DNA from: Chamaecrista fasciculata
Lineage: Eukaryota > Streptophyta > Magnoliopsida > Fabales > Fabaceae
Reading direction: 5' to 3'
DNA: 64,000 bases
NCBI GenBank assembly: GCA_003254925.1
Contig: QANZ01049049.1
Span: 123,580-187,579 of the forward strand
Shown: piece after piece, positions 33,518 through 47,460 of the stretch
Layout of the letters: each line of letters opens with the position of its first letter
Numbering within the stretch: the stretch's first letter is position 1
Position numbers and translations under genes: made by a program
Notes under the pieces: generated by a model
What the model was told of the DNA's origin: nothing
The model's input: the letters and a program-made list of their open reading frames with translations, nothing else
The model's database searches: none

Positions 33518-36500
33518 ATGGCCAGAAGTCTAGCTGGATTTCTGGTGTTGATTTTGGTTAGTTCGATCTGTGGAGCGGCGACGATTTACGAGCCGATCTC
33601 AGACTCTCACCGATCCGCGGCTTTAGAGCTCTTCGCGCCCGTTGATGGATCATATGCTAGGTGAACTAAACCCTGATTAAACCCTTTTTAATCTTACAAC
33701 CTTACGATTTATGTTATCATACTAGTTATTCTTTGTCTGCTTCACTTGGGATTGTGAGTGTGTTGTGCTGTCAATTATGGTCGACGTCAATTGCATTCTG
33801 TAAGCTAAAAAACGGTTTCTTTTCGGCGATTCCTATAACTATCTAGTATATACTGGTCCAATATAATTTATAATATATCGAGATTAAAATCCAGAAAGAA
33901 TATTCTTATTTCTTTTCTTAGATAGTATGGATAGAAAATTGCACGGCTTAGTTTATTGGGTGCAAATAATTGGATCCTGCTTCGCGTCCTCAAGTCTAAC
34001 ATTAATTGGCATGGTTTCATTTAGAAATCAGAATTGGTTTTTTTTGCTTTTCTTTTTTCTTTTTTTAGTTTAAATCACACTCGATGTAGTGGAGAGGCTA
34101 GTTAAAGTCTTGAACCCGCGATATCACGTAGAGTATTTGTTACATCGCATTATATATTGATAAATTAGTTTTTGTTGGAATTCGTTTAATCTTTTCCTAT
34201 ATGATACGGTGGAATAACATTAATGATTATGTTATTTTTTTTTTTTTGGATTCTAGATAACTGAATACTTTGACAAATATCCATCTCTCTCTTCCTTCCT
34301 TCATCCATTTATGATTTTTAAATATCAATCAAGCCCTGTTAATGCAACATGTATTTCTTTTGTTTATTTAGAATATAACATATGAATCTGGTTTAAGCAC
34401 CTGCTGGGACGTGGAAATATGAGTTTTGCTTTGTCTGGAAGTGCTGTGTCATCAGTCAATATCTTACTTTTGTGTCAGCTTGTTGAAAAGTTGAAATTTT
34501 ATATAACTCTATGTAAAACAACTAAGTGTTATTGTGATACCTCTTATCAGTTTAGAAGACACATATGAGGCCCTCAGTGTTTTTGAGATTCTTGCAATTG
34601 AAAAGAGGCCTGATGTGAGCACAACTACTTGTCAGAAAGTATTGGAAACTCTTGGGTCATCATCTCCTCCAAAGGATGTGTTCTATGCCTTAAAAGTTAA
34701 TGGCAAATTGAAATGCGGGGCTAATGAGAACACTCTCAAGGTAACTTCAGGCACTGTCCATTCTTATAAAACTTCTTTTGGTGCATTTTTAATTCTCAAA
34801 CTTGATACTGGCATTTGTTCTTTCTTGTAAAGGATATTGCTTTAAGACTTAAAGCCTCTGTCAATGACGCAAGTACATTGCTTGACATATACTACTCAAT
34901 AGGAAGTCTGGTTCTTATAAAGGTAATTCTTGGGATCCTATTCATCTGTGCAAGCAGTTTTTTCTTTGTCCTTTTAATGTTCTTTAGATATGTTAGCTTT
35001 AACAATGATCATTTCTCTCTTTTGAGATTATCTTTCAAAGACTGTTGCTTTCTTGAAGCAATTTAATGTTATGTTTCATTATGTTTTCTGCTTCTGATCT
35101 GATCTCCCTCCTTCCTTTTTATACAGGATCAGGCTTCTAATGTTGATGTGCTTCTTGCTGATGCTGATGGGACTTTTCAATCAATCAAGGTTTTTTTGAG
35201 ATCTAGGTTTACTTTTGGATAAATATCACTGTTGCTCATCTAATGTGGTGCTGCAAGCCTAGTATATATGAACCTCACTCATGTTCAGTTTCTTTTACTG
35301 TAATCACAAATCAAACTTTTATGTGGAACCTTGAGTTAAAGTTGTGCATTATGGGCAGGCTTTGAGCCAGAGTGATGGAAGATGGCGCTACAGCTCTGAT
35401 AACCCAGAGTCTAGTACCTATGCTGCTGGTAATTGTATATGTTCATATTGTTTCTCTCTTTATGTATTTAATTTTCTGACTGAAGCTAGCATGAGCTATG
35501 GGATCCCTGAATATATTGTATTTACTGTAGTTAATCCATACTCTGACAAGTGACAAATTGTTTTTGACGTGTTTGTTGCAGGATTAGCACTTGAAGCATT
35601 TGCTGGAGTGATCTCACTAGCATCTTCTGAAATAGATCAGACTAGGGTAAAGCTCTTGTTCTTTAAAATTTATGCTTCACAATGAATAGTAAAACTCATT
35701 CAAATCTGAAAATTACAGATATTGTTAAGAAATTCATGTAAAACTATTTGCATTAAAATAGTATGCTCTTTTAAAAAATTTTGATTAAAATATGGGACTT
35801 CTTTAATGCTAATCCATCTTAACTCTGAAATCAATGTCTTAGTTAAGCTGTGAAGCATTCATCAAGCACCAGCAACAGATTGGCCTGAATTTGAGATTTC
35901 ATCGTAGGGGCAATGTGAAACCAATCAGACCAACGAGCCCTGAAATTAAAGTAACCCTTGTTGAGGGGCTTATAGTGAATCTCACCTAAAATGTAATCTC
36001 AGATTCTCAGTGCGCCTTTTTAGAGCCTCTTGCCTAAGGCATTTTATGAGACTGGCGCCTTAAGGGCGCCTTTAGCTACCTTGCTTGTGTGTGTGTGTGT
36101 GATAAGAGAGAGAAAGAAGAGGAGACTTGCATTCAAAGATGCTTGTGTAGACATGCAAGATATAAAGTAACGTATCTGTAATGTGAATGATGACAATGCT
36201 GCTGCTTTTCTCAGATGCAATATGCAAACATGTCTCATCTGGGCATTTTGTTGGTATCTTATTTTACCTCCACATTGGCAGGTCAATACAGTGAAAAATG
36301 ATATATTGAAGCTTTTTGACAGCATTGAGAAATATGGTATGTGTATCTTTCTAATAGCTCTGTTCAAAATCTTCTTTATAACTAACTAATTTAGAAATCG
36401 GGGGTAAATGCACATCTTAAAATACTTCTATCTAAAAGTGGTGTTGCTACTAGTGGACATGTACATATACATCTCTTGTAGGGTTGAGAATAAGTAATTA

Positions 36501-39500
36501 GTGCATGCTTGGATCAGCATGTTTCATTCCTACATAGTATTATTTGGCATCAAGTGCCTTTATGTAGCCAGAAGACACTTGTAGATTGTAGACCCTTCTG
36601 TCCCCTGTTTGGCTATTCCTGCTAACTTCTAATAGTTTTGTCACTTTCTCTACATGTATGTTATTGGCTTTTTCTGTAGCTTGAGCTTTTTTACTTCATT
36701 ACATTGGTCTTAGATGAGCATATTATCTATTTTCAGATGATGGAATATTTTACTTTGATGAGAAAATTGTCGGTGGACGTGAGCATCAGGGTTCTCTGTC
36801 TACTACTGCTTCAGTTGTTCGAGGGCTTACAGCATTTGCTGCTGTAGCTTCTGAAAAACTAAATGTGCGTGAAGTGTTTCGGGTGACTTGTTTTATTTTG
36901 CAATCTGTCATGTATTTTCTTTTAATGCTTTGGCTTTCCATCTCCAGATTCCAGGAGATAAAATATTGGGTTTGGCAAGATTCTTCCTAGGCATTGGAAC
37001 CCCAGGAGATGCAAAGGACTTCTTCAATCAAATAGAATCATTAGCTTTTCTGCAGAACAACAGGTGAGTTCTATTTCAAGTGCAACTTATTGTTGTAAAA
37101 TGCAGCTTTATGGTATTTCATTTATCTTCTGTTTCTTCTTTTCTGATACATTGGCCTCTTTATTATATTAGGGTTTCCACCCCACTGATTCTATCACTTC
37201 ATTCAACTGTTTATTCATTGACGAAGAAAGACCAGCTCAAGGTATGTAACTGAGAAACTTTACTTCATTGTTTTGGTAATACTACTGTTAAGTTGCTCTT
37301 GGGATTTGGGATGTAATGAGTTGTTAGCTGTTGCTCTTGACTTTTACCCTCCTTTGTCATTGTTGCATTTCCTTTTTCTTGGGGAGGATCTGGGGATGCA
37401 CTGTTGCTTCTGCTTGATCCTGTCGGATACTTTTGCATTTGGTTTCTTTACAATCTTAGATTTGCAGTTTCGTCTGTTGCTGCTTGTCATTCATTGTTGA
37501 CAAAATATGACAAATGTGTATTGCTAAATTAATCAGGTTAAGGTGAATACAGCCCTTGGTTCAGCTGCTCCACCTTTAACAGTTAAACTTGTCCGAGCTT
37601 TCAGCTCCGATGATAAAGATTCATCTATTATTGAGAGCAAGGTATGTGATGCCTTCTTTCCAAGAGCGTGATTTCTTGAGAATTCCTCCCCTGTAAAATA
37701 GTCAATTACTATCTTTGTAGGACTTTTTTGGTATTACTGATTTGTTCTGCTTTCATTTGTCTAAATACTGTGCATCATCTGTGTAATACAGGAGCTCCAG
37801 TATGATTCAAAAAGTGGACTTCATGTCTTGGATGTTTTCCCAAAGAATGTGGATGTGGGAACTTACATGTTTGTTTTTGAGGTATTCCTGTTTGTTAGAT
37901 CTAGTGATTTGCTTTCCTTTCAGTTACATCAAGTCGTATTATTATATGTAAAACATATTTTGTAGATGGTGCTTCATGGATCTGATGATGACAAAGTATA
38001 TGCTACTGGAGGCCAAATTCATGTGCCAATATATGTTACTGGAGTTATTAAAGTTGGCAGTGCAGAAATTGCTGTTCTAGACAGTGATCTTGGAAGTATT
38101 GAAACCCAAAAAACGTATGCTCTTATTTTTTGTTAAAAAAAATAATTAACTCTAATATTCAAGATGCTACTCCTCATTTCTGACACGTATCTTAGTTACT
38201 TGTCATTCGTTCTATTTGGAGTTCTTTATTTCTTTTAGTGACCTTAATTGCTTAAGGTTTTAATCTGCATTTGAATTCCTACTTACCTATCCAGGTTAGA
38301 TTTGTCTGGAAGTAATGTTGTTTCACTCTCAGCTAATCACCTGCAGAAGTTGCGCCTGTCTTTTCAGTTGACAACACCCTATGGTCATGCTTTCAAGCCT
38401 CATCAGGTTAGTAGTTATCTTATACCTTCTGGATTATTATTATTATTATTATTTTCAATTCTTTGTTTATTGAGATTTTTGTTGTTTTGCAGGCTTTTCT
38501 TAAGTTGAAACATGAGACAAAGGTTGAACACATCTTTGTAGTTGGAAGTAACGGCAAGAAGTTTGAGATAATTCTTGTAAGTATCTCTTATTACATTTTT
38601 CACTCTCTAAGTTCAGAGTTCTCTCATATACTGTCTATTCATTTTGTTACATCTTGTAATAATTAGCTATAACGTATATCCTGTAATTCCTATAGTAAAG
38701 GTTACTTTATTTTCATTTGCTATTATAGTTCTTGTTTTTCTCGCATTTTGATTTTTTGGTTTATAGGATTTTCTTGGCTTGGTGGAAAAGTTCTTTTATC
38801 TCTCTGGCAGATATGAGATTGAGCTGACTGTTGGTGATGCTGTCATGGTATATGGCCCTACAAGATCTCGTCAATTTTCTCTCTTCTATTATTCTGGGCA
38901 TCTGAGCCTTTTATTTTATTTTTAAAATCTTTTTCAGGAGAACTCTTTCCTACAGCTTCTTGGGCATGTTGAATTAGATCTTCCAGATGCACCTGAGAAG
39001 GCAGCTCAACCACCTCCTCCACCTGTTAATCCCTATTCAAGATACGGACCCAAAGCAGAGATAACCCACATATTCAGGGCTCCTGAAAAGAGACCACCCC
39101 AGAAACTCTCTCTGGCTTTCTTGGGTTTGACACTTTTGCCATTGATTGGCTTTTTGGTTGGTGTAAGTCTCATCATATACTTAGGTTATCAGTTACTTTT
39201 TTTCCTCCTGTCAATTAGAATAAATAGGCCTTCTTCTGGTATGTCCAAGTTATTTGATAACCTCGGCTGAACTGGAGGGTCTGATCCTGACATTTCCTTT
39301 ATATTTAAATTTTATTTCCCTGCTTCTTTTATGTTGAATTGTTGGGGAGAGGGAGTGTAGGAATTGTCTTGGCTCTAGTGTCCGATGTTGCTGAAATGTT
39401 TAAATTACTAGAGCAAAGTTATTTTTTAGCCACTTTTATTTTCTCTTGGTTTGGTCAATCATCCTGTGGGTTAGTTGTCATTTTTCATTCTCTTTGATAT

Positions 39501-40059
39501 CATTTACAGGTATTACGAGTAGGAGTGAACCTGAAAAATTTCCCTGCTTCATCAGTACATGCTATTTATGCTGCTCTCTTCCATCTTGGCATTGCTGCAG
39601 TTCTGTTGCTTTATGTACTCTTCTGGTTGAAGGTATGTTTACACTTCACTCATATAAATTGGCGAACCAAAACCGTTGCGCATGTTTCATCTTAGTTTCT
39701 AGTAGGTGATGATATAAAGTGTTGGTATGCTGGAGGTGGTTCATTACCAATAAGAAGGGCAATTTCCTGTGATAATGATGCATAGCATGCTTAACTAGCA
39801 GGCTATATCTATCGACATTGGTCTCTGATGCATACTGTTGGAATATTTAATCATCTGTTGTTCCGTTTTTCTTCTGATTGGGCCGTTAAGTCTATGAAGT
39901 GTTATCTTGAATTTAATATTTACATATCTGTACCTTGTGCAGCTGGACCTGTTTACCACACTCAAAGCACTGGGTCTTTTGGGATCCTTTTTGATGTTTG
40001 TGGGACACAGAACTCTTTCCTATCTTGCTTCGACGTCGGCCAAGTTGAAGTCTGCATGA
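33518..40059 (+). CDS. HAP6: Ribophorin II / OST subunit 2 (oligosaccharyltransferase complex), complete
   Basis: This is a subunit of the ER oligosaccharyltransferase, which moves the dolichol-linked glycan to Asn in nascent proteins. Nineteen coding exons: 33518-33660, 34551-34740, 34833-34922, 35127-35189, 35359-35428, 35582-35646, 36282-36336, 36737-36864, 36948-37063, 37172-37241, 37537-37641, 37792-37881, 37966-38114, 38295-38406, 38493-38576, 38767-38847, 38938-39162, 39510-39632 and 39943-40059. They join to 691 residues, the length I recall for the Arabidopsis HAP6 protein. A signal peptide ([20 protein letters not shown]) leads into lumenal [19 protein letters not shown]. The long lumenal part ends near [11 protein letters not shown]. 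Three hydrophobic membrane segments follow, including [18 protein letters not shown] and [18 protein letters not shown], and a short basic tail SAKLKSA. Confidence 0.95.
34030..34150 (-). repeat. Possible degenerate SINE fragment in ribophorin II intron 1
   Basis: On the minus strand the sequence GCGGGTTCAAGACTTTAACT (about 34108-34127) resembles a Pol III B box. An A-rich stretch follows downstream, near 34030-34070. I see no clear A box and no target duplication, so this may be a remnant or chance similarity. Confidence 0.25.
36083..36099. repeat. GT dinucleotide microsatellite in ribophorin II intron 6
   Basis: About eight GT units lie within the intron, followed by a short GA-rich stretch. 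It is probably polymorphic. Confidence 0.85.
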
Positions 40060-40306
40060 GTAAAAAGGAAGAATCTTTAATAAGAGATTATAAGAATATG
40101 AGTTTTTCCTTGAAGCGAAAGGCGTACTAATCCAATTTTGTAGGACCTTTGTTGTATTATCTCACAATGAAATGAGAGCTCAGTTATATTGAAGGGAAAA
40201 GCTTTATCACGTTTATCTTGCAATATTCACAGTAAAAAAGCCCTTGACGAACTACCATTACCTGTGTTCTACCTTCCCTCCACAATCTGGTAAGGATAAC
40301 TTTTTT
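40060..40306 (+). other. Ribophorin II 3' untranslated region
   Basis: The roughly 250 bases behind the stop codon are unique AT-rich sequence before a tandem duplication begins. The transcript end is not visible with certainty. Confidence 0.5.
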
Positions 40307-40632
40307 GAAAATGATGCTTTTGGATTGCAATTATTTATTCTATACCGACCCTAATCGTGTCCACTTGTCATTATTGCATTTTATAGAACTATTGATTGTC
40401 TTCTGTCTATTGATCTAAATTGTGGTTTGGAGATGGTCCCTATGAAGGTTGTATAATTCCGAACTTCTTTGAAAATGATGCTTTCAGATCGCAATTATCT
40501 ATTCTATACCCACCCTACCCGTGTCCACTTGTCATTATTGCATTTTATAGAACGATTGATTTTCTTATGTCTAGTGATCTAAATTGTGGTTGGAGATGGT
40601 CCCTATGAAGGTTGTATAATTCCGAACTTTTG
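40307..40632. repeat. Tandem duplication of a 164-bp unit downstream of ribophorin II
   Basis: The unit starting GAAAATGATGCTTTTGG at 40307 is repeated from 40471 as GAAAATGATGCTTTCAG. Similarity continues through GTGTCCACTTGTCATTATTG and GGTCCCTATGAAGGTTG. The copies differ at scattered bases, so the duplication is not very recent. No coding role is seen. Confidence 0.9.
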
Positions 40633-41039
40633 TGGTAGCTTTAGCCTGGCCTCCAATGTCTTTCTTTTTATAACCCACCGAGGCAAGAATGTAGTTGTAA
40701 GAAGTATCTTTAAACCCGTTATTTTTTTTATTTTTTTATTTTGGTCAGATTTAAACCCGTTAGTGAAAATTACAAAAATCTAGTACCCATTAGGCGTGAA
40801 TGGGGTCTTCGTGGAAATTTTATTGAGGATCTTGTTTTTTGTGTAAAAGATGAAAGGATCTTGATCTAGTTTTGCTAAATCATGACTTTTGAAGCTGTTG
40901 AAGTTATTTGAGTTTTATGGCCCTTGAACTATATTGCAGGGTATAACGTATTTTGGTTCTACTACGTATGGTGTGATCCAGAAAATATTTTACTGTGCTT
41001 TATTCTTCTCAGTTTCAAGTATCGTCCCAATTTTATCAC

Positions 41040-41150
41040 ATATCCCTAGAGGGACTAGCTTTTCTCTAGTAAGAAGCAACCTATTTAACTATTTTTCAAA
41101 TCCATTGGATATCCCCCAGGGGACTAATTTTTCTCTAGTAAGAAGCAACG
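41040..41150. repeat. Short direct repeat, spacing about 66 bp
   Basis: TTTTCTCTAGTAAGAAGCAA occurs near 41060 and again near 41127, within longer similar blocks (ATCCCTAGAGGGACTA and ATCCCCCAGGGGACTA). It is a small local duplication of unknown meaning. Confidence 0.75.
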
Positions 41151-42718
41151 TTCACTTTGTTGATTAAATTATCGTTCGTTGTCAAACTTGATATGAAACT
41201 CAATATCGAATATGAATAGACCAGGGGAATCTTTTATTAGAATATTTAACACACCATAAAACGAATATTCCTCAGCAAATACGACGTGACTGACGATCCT
41301 TATCTTAGTTCTTTATTTTGGAAGTAAAACACCTTTATTTATGAATACTTAAGAACTAAAATTTTGAGGTCGAATTTCTTATGATTATAGATACAATTCA
41401 AACAATTGTGTCTCAATTTTGAGATGCTGAAACGATAGTTTATTCAATTAACGCCATGGTTGTTTCTTGACGTTTTGGATTTCTGGTAAGTGTACCAATG
41501 CATGCGCACTTAGTCTGCTGGGTTCATTTGGAAAATTTTCAATTATAATACTTATTCTATTGGGAGCTGATAGAATTAGGAAATTAATAAACATAATTAA
41601 AGCAAAACTTTGACCCATCAATTCTATTAGCAGTGTTAACTGTTAAGTTTCCGATAAGACATTGGATGTGTAGGTCCTTTCTTTTCTCATGTGATTGATG
41701 CGTTGAGGAACAGCTTCACCTATAAAACGAAGACAAGTATTAAGGTTAATTCCATTAGGTAATCCAATGTATTAAACTACATTATCCACTGTACTTCGTA
41801 CGAATTTTAATGCTATATTTCAAAGTACCTTGCCATTTACTAAACTTCTTTTTTTGTATATATGTTTTTCTTTTAAAAAGTTAAGTATCAGAGTGAAAAA
41901 TTACTCTAAAACTAAATGAACAATAAAGAGAAGATTGGTCACAAAAGAATGGAGGAAGAGGAAGAATGCATAACTATGTCTCCCGTGATCTTCATCTACT
42001 TCAATTCTTTTATTTTTTTTTTATGGTTAATTGGTTACCATAAATCATTGTTTGGGAATATTCTTGTACATGTAATGATGTCACATGTTCATTAACAGAA
42101 AAGATACCTAATGGATCAAAATAGTGTCATCTTCTAGAATTATTAAATTACGTGGCATATAGTTATATATAATTTATATTTCTCCAGGGACTTTTTATCT
42201 ACTTATGGGAAGTATTTATTAATTCTAGCAAAATATATATCTTGTGATTAAAAAGAAAGTAAAATAAAAGTAGCAATTGAGGGCACAGAAGTATTTTTTT
42301 AATTTCCCCCTCAAACTGGTAAGCTCCAACCTTTAATATCTCTAAATAATAGTGGTAAAATGGTAAGCAAAAAAAATTGGGTTATAAATATCTGAGACCA
42401 ATTTAAAATATTTTACTAGTTTTAGTGGTACATGGGTAGCTATCTTGTGCTTATGAGTTTGTCCTCTTATGCCATGTTCGTTAGGTGGGTCATGGTCATG
42501 GCAGCTAAATTGTAATCAAGCATATTAATTAAATATATAATAAGGGTGCGTGTACTTTATTAATCATTGTAAGCAACCACTTATCTTTCTAATTTGGTTT
42601 TCTCTTGATGGATAAATAAATAATCAGTACTCCAAGATTCAGATGCACCCTGTTTTAATCTAATTTTGTCATCATTTTTTCTTGTTTTTTTTTTAATAAA
42701 AAAAAAAAGAAAGGAAGT

Positions 42719-42790
42719 GTACGTCGAAACCCAACTAAGTTAGAAAATTAACACTTTAAAAAAAATAGGTAAAGTTCGATCTCTACTCTT
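42719..42790 (+). repeat. Possible tRNA-derived SINE head (weak)
   Basis: CCCAACTAAGTTAGAAAAT followed 30-40 bases later by GTAAAGTTCGATCTCTACTC resembles the A-box and B-box layout of tRNA-derived SINEs. I see no target duplication and no clear tail. Confidence 0.3.
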
Positions 42791-44740
42791 AACACTTTCC
42801 TTTCAATCTTGTTTTATTACAAAATAAAACTAGTTATTATTGAACATCTAAATAATTATTAGTTTATTGCGCACATAAAAGTTATATAATCTTTTTAATT
42901 TGTTTTTTTGAACAATTATTTTGGATTTATCGTCTGTGATGGACTGATGATCCCCAACCAATCATTACGTTTATTTTGGTTGCACTCTCCCCTAAAGTGG
43001 GCTGGATAGAGGCAAACAAAAGCCTAAGAAATCAATTAGGAATCAACTATATAATTACCTACGTACGTTTGGACACACATGCACATATAAATATATATAT
43101 ATATATACACACACATATACGTACACTAGTTGCTTTGCGTGCCCTAACGAGCACGCAAATATGTATGTAAAATAAATAAGGGACTAAATTGTTAACTTAG
43201 TAAAGAAAGAGAGACCCAATAGTAAATTTTCTCTTATTTTTAATTTCATAGACTATAGTTTTAAACATGGACGACCAGAAAGGGGTGGAGTCATATAATA
43301 TAAGATATATATATATATATATAAAACTAAGCACCGTAAGAAGCTTTGCATAGTAAGTCCTGTAAAAGATATTAAGATTAGGTCGAAAATATATGCTAGC
43401 TATAGGCTATGCATGTATATATTTTCGCCAATGATATTATAAATTATGAAAGCCAAAGGTAATGTATGAAATGATTGATAAATCAATAATAATAATAGGC
43501 CTCTGTAAAATAATTATAATTGTTTCGTTTTCCTTGCCCCTACTTACAAGGCTACAATTAATGTGTCTGACGGAGACCTCATTGAATTGAACCATATGAT
43601 TGATTTCTGTAAGATATATAATGTTATTGTTATTAAACACTTGTGAATTACTCCACCATACTAAAAGTTATAACTGTTAATAAAAGTATAACTCTAGAGA
43701 TTAGACAAATTATTCTATAAGTACTAGATCCACATAATTATATTGTATGTCTATGCTCCATGGAAACTCAATCAATGCTAACTAGCTAAGCTTGAGTTTT
43801 AGTCTGGTTTTAATTAATATTATAAGTAACAAATATATATTTAGGGATTAATCCAAGCCAATAATTTGAGAAATATATATAGCTAGCTAGTACTATACAG
43901 ACTCTACACAAATGACGATTGATCCATTATGGTATGTCACTACGTCTGTGTACGTGTGTTGACAGCCAAACATCACTTTGACGCTTGCGGGCCTGCTAAT
44001 TGCTAATTAAGATGTAACAATTGCTCTAACTGCTAATAATAATGAGACTGATCGATCTTAATCTTATATATATATATTATATATGATCATTGAGATTTTA
44101 TAGTGTAACCACTCAGGTTTCATTTGAACTGGGGCCATTATATTCAATTCTCAATCTCAACGCAGTGTCTATAATTCCTAACTTAAGGATCACGGATATT
44201 CTATAGTCATCACTTTTGATAGCAACCCTCATTTATACGTATACTCTCAATCTACATTATTGTTGGGATGAAGGTGGATATTGACACAAATGAATGAATG
44301 ATAGTCATTATTCACGAAAATAATGTTCAATAGCCATCCTAATTAATTATTATTGTTGGTTTGAAATCTTGATTAGCTCTGTTGAATGAGAAATTTTCTC
44401 AAATTAAACTTCAGTCTGAAAATGTCAGGACCTCCGTGTTTTCACAGATCGATTAAGATATGGAAAAAGTTTGTTATCTTCTTTATTAAATAAATATTAG
44501 CTAGAGACTTTAACAATATGTCAGGTTCAGTTATCATAATGATTGTAAATTTGTAATGCTTGGTCCTGAAAATTTATTTGTTTAATTTTTGCAATATATG
44601 TTTATTAATTACTAATTATTATATATATTAAAAAGAAAGTAAAACCTCACCACCATATATAATTTAGATTAAATTCTTCATTATATATATAGTCATCCCC
44701 GGTGGTAGGTTTAATCATTAGTAAAATAATTAACTCCATC

Positions 44741-44753
44741 ACACACACACACA
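44741..44753. repeat. CA dinucleotide microsatellite
   Basis: A short ACACAC run lies just upstream of the MITE at 44824. Confidence 0.6.
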
Positions 44754-44823
44754 TATTAATTACAATTAGGACAGTTATTCACTCATTAGCTTTTACATTA
44801 CATGTATCTGAACCTAATTATAT

Positions 44824-45336
44824 AGGCTAAAGTCTCAAACTGGTCCCTTATGTATAGATTTCAAGTTGGTCCCGTATTTTTCATTTGTTTCAAATTAGTC
44901 CTATATATTTCCATGATATTTCAAATTGGTTTAAACCTACTTTCAAGACGCAACTTGACCTCGTTTACTAGTAATTTTAACTAAGTAGAGAAAGAACTGT
45001 TCAAGAGTTGCACATAATTTTGAACTCGTCGCATTCAAACTTAAAACTAGAGAGATATAACCAATTTCACTAGTTTGACCGTGAAACAAGTTGTCCACTT
45101 TTGGGATTTGATATGACCTCGTTTGTTGATGATCTTAATAAAATATCCGTCAAAAGAAACTCATCACTCTAAATTTGTTGCATTTGAGCTTAAAATGAGA
45201 GATATATATGACCATATTAAATAGTTTTTGGACCAATTTAAAATATCATGAAAAAAATGTAAGACTAATCTAAAACAAATGAAAGATCCATTTGAAATCT
45301 TCCTCATATATAAAGGACCAATTTGAAACTTTGGCC
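44824..45336. mobile_element. Mutator-like MITE with 9-bp target duplication (copy B)
   Basis: TAATTATAT stands directly before the element (44815-44823) and directly after it (45337-45345), a perfect 9-bp duplication typical of Mutator-like insertions. The left arm GGCTAAAGTCTCAAACTGG mirrors the right arm, whose complement is GGCCAAAGTTTCAAATTGG. The mirror continues through TTTCATTTGTTT and CATGATATTT blocks for more than 100 bases. It is closely similar to copy A at 3482-4304. There is no coding capacity. Confidence 0.8.
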
Positions 45337-45347
45337 TAATTATATGC

Positions 45348-45362
45348 GTGTGTGTGTGTGTG
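45348..45362. repeat. GT dinucleotide microsatellite
   Basis: About seven GT units lie beside the target duplication of the MITE at 44824-45336. Confidence 0.8.
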
Positions 45363-46783
45363 TAGGGCTATATATGTTTGCACGCCAGCAGACCACATAT
45401 ATGTAACCCAAACTCATACAAAACTCAACTTTAGTTTGCATGATGAGTAAAGCATGGGTCCTAGCTAGTTTAAAAGTAACCTAGACTGTTGCATATATGG
45501 ATATGTGTGTGTGTGTATATATATATATATAGATACTCTTATTGTTAATTATACCTATATAATTATATAAATGTGGGAAAGGTAGTTTGTATTAGATTTT
45601 GTTGTCACTGTTTCAGCATATACTGACCCTTACATTAACAAAAACTGTACGTGAAATTCCTTATTTATGTCAAAATAAACATAAAATGCTGAAATAAGAT
45701 ATATAATTTTATATAAAATAAACATAACATGGTGCAGCAGCTGGTATTGAATTCGAATTTTAGTTCATATCTAGTTTTTAAATATTGGCAACAAATAAAA
45801 GGCAACAGCTAGCCAGCTAGGTACAAACAAAAAGAAATTAATAGAGCTCACTTCAGAGAAAATGTACCCAACATGCATCACCAACCAAATAATTTAGCGA
45901 GTGTTATATATATAAATAATTATACAGTATATATTATATATGTAGAGCTATCAATCAGTAGTTCCACGTAAGTAAATGTTGTCATTTGTTGGATTGTGGG
46001 TCTTAAAATTATTTTCCCTACTAAAAAACTCCAAATGAATATCCCTCGTGTTAATAGCTATGCATGCACATTCCTTAACTGTTACTATTCCTAAACACAC
46101 ACTCTCTCTCATGTCTCTATCCTATCCTTCTTCTTCATTAATTTTCTGTCTACCTATCTATGGTTTTTCTCTCACTTTCACTAGCATCACTCAACAAATA
46201 TACTTAATCTGACATTATATTTTTTGAAAAAAATTTCTGTTAATTATTGATTTGATTTCACCTTCAGATATTTCAAATCACGAAATTACTTCAAGCCATG
46301 GGAGTACACATTAATTATTGTAAGAGTTAGTATGTGTAACAATTATAAATCAAATATAAAATAATTTATTGCTATATCTTTTAAGAACTAAATTATTCAT
46401 TGATAATCTATATTAATTAATTTATATAAAAATTAATTTACAATTCTAAATTGCCATTGGCCTGGTCTGGTCGAGTTTGTCAAATTAAGGCAACCTAGCT
46501 ATTTGCATGTTTTGCTAATAACTATATATTGTGTTTGTTTCTCCCTATCTATGGTAAAAAATCTTAATTAGTAACGTGGATTAAGCTTAACCCATATATT
46601 TTATATGATTAAATGATTGTCTAGTTTCGTTGTATAAATAATATATAATATTGGTGTTTTTTCTTAATGATACCCAATCATATACTTGAGGTTTCTATAT
46701 GTGAGACGATGCTTATGCTTGTAGAAATCAATTTCCTGCGTACTCAAGCTATCACGAGAATCTTAAGATGTGGCTTCATATAA

Positions 46784-46805
46784 ATATATATATATATATA
46801 TATAT
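46784..46805. repeat. TA microsatellite
   Basis: A pure AT run of about 11 units. Confidence 0.9.
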
Positions 46806-47334
46806 GATATCTTCATTTTTATTTTCAAATTGTATAAATCGAAAATGACATAAAGTCTTAAATTGTGGGTCTGTCTGACTAATAATATATCCACTAGTTT
46901 GTGTGCCTTCTTTACCTCTTATTCTGAAAGAGTTATTTAGGAACACTGTTCAAAATTCCTTCTGATGGTGGATTTCCCTGAATTAATATTAATAAATTAT
47001 AATGGCATGCTACATTAGCTTTGTTGACAAAGAGGTGGCTAGTGATTAATTCTAAATTAAAGCCTGATACTTTTTTTAATTAATAATATTATCTCTTAAA
47101 GATTTAGCTATCAAATAAATTAATTAATCGAAATTTCTTAATTCTTAGTCCACCCAAAAAAAGTTGAGTAATCGGTAAATAATGTAAGGAAAAACCACCA
47201 ACGAGTCATGAATCAAACTATGTCATTTTCTAATTTTTTCGAATAAATTGATAAATATATTATATTTAAACCTCGACTTTAATCAAATAATCATTAATTA
47301 TAAGAGAATTTTCCAAATGTGTTTAATTTAAACA

Positions 47335-47460
47335 AGCTTTGAAGGTCTCGAATTTGAGACTTTGTGAATACAATTATCTTTTAAAATGCTCTCTATAATC
47401 AAATATGTGACATGAGTTGAATTTTAAATAATCAAGACAAGACCCAGACGGAGTCGACAA
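47335..47460 (+). repeat. Possible SINE-related fragment (weak)
   Basis: GAAGGTCTCGAATTTGAGAC resembles a tRNA-type B box, and the following TTTGTGAATACAATT resembles the body of the SINE at 56222-56396. No target duplication is seen, so it may be an old fragment. Confidence 0.3.
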
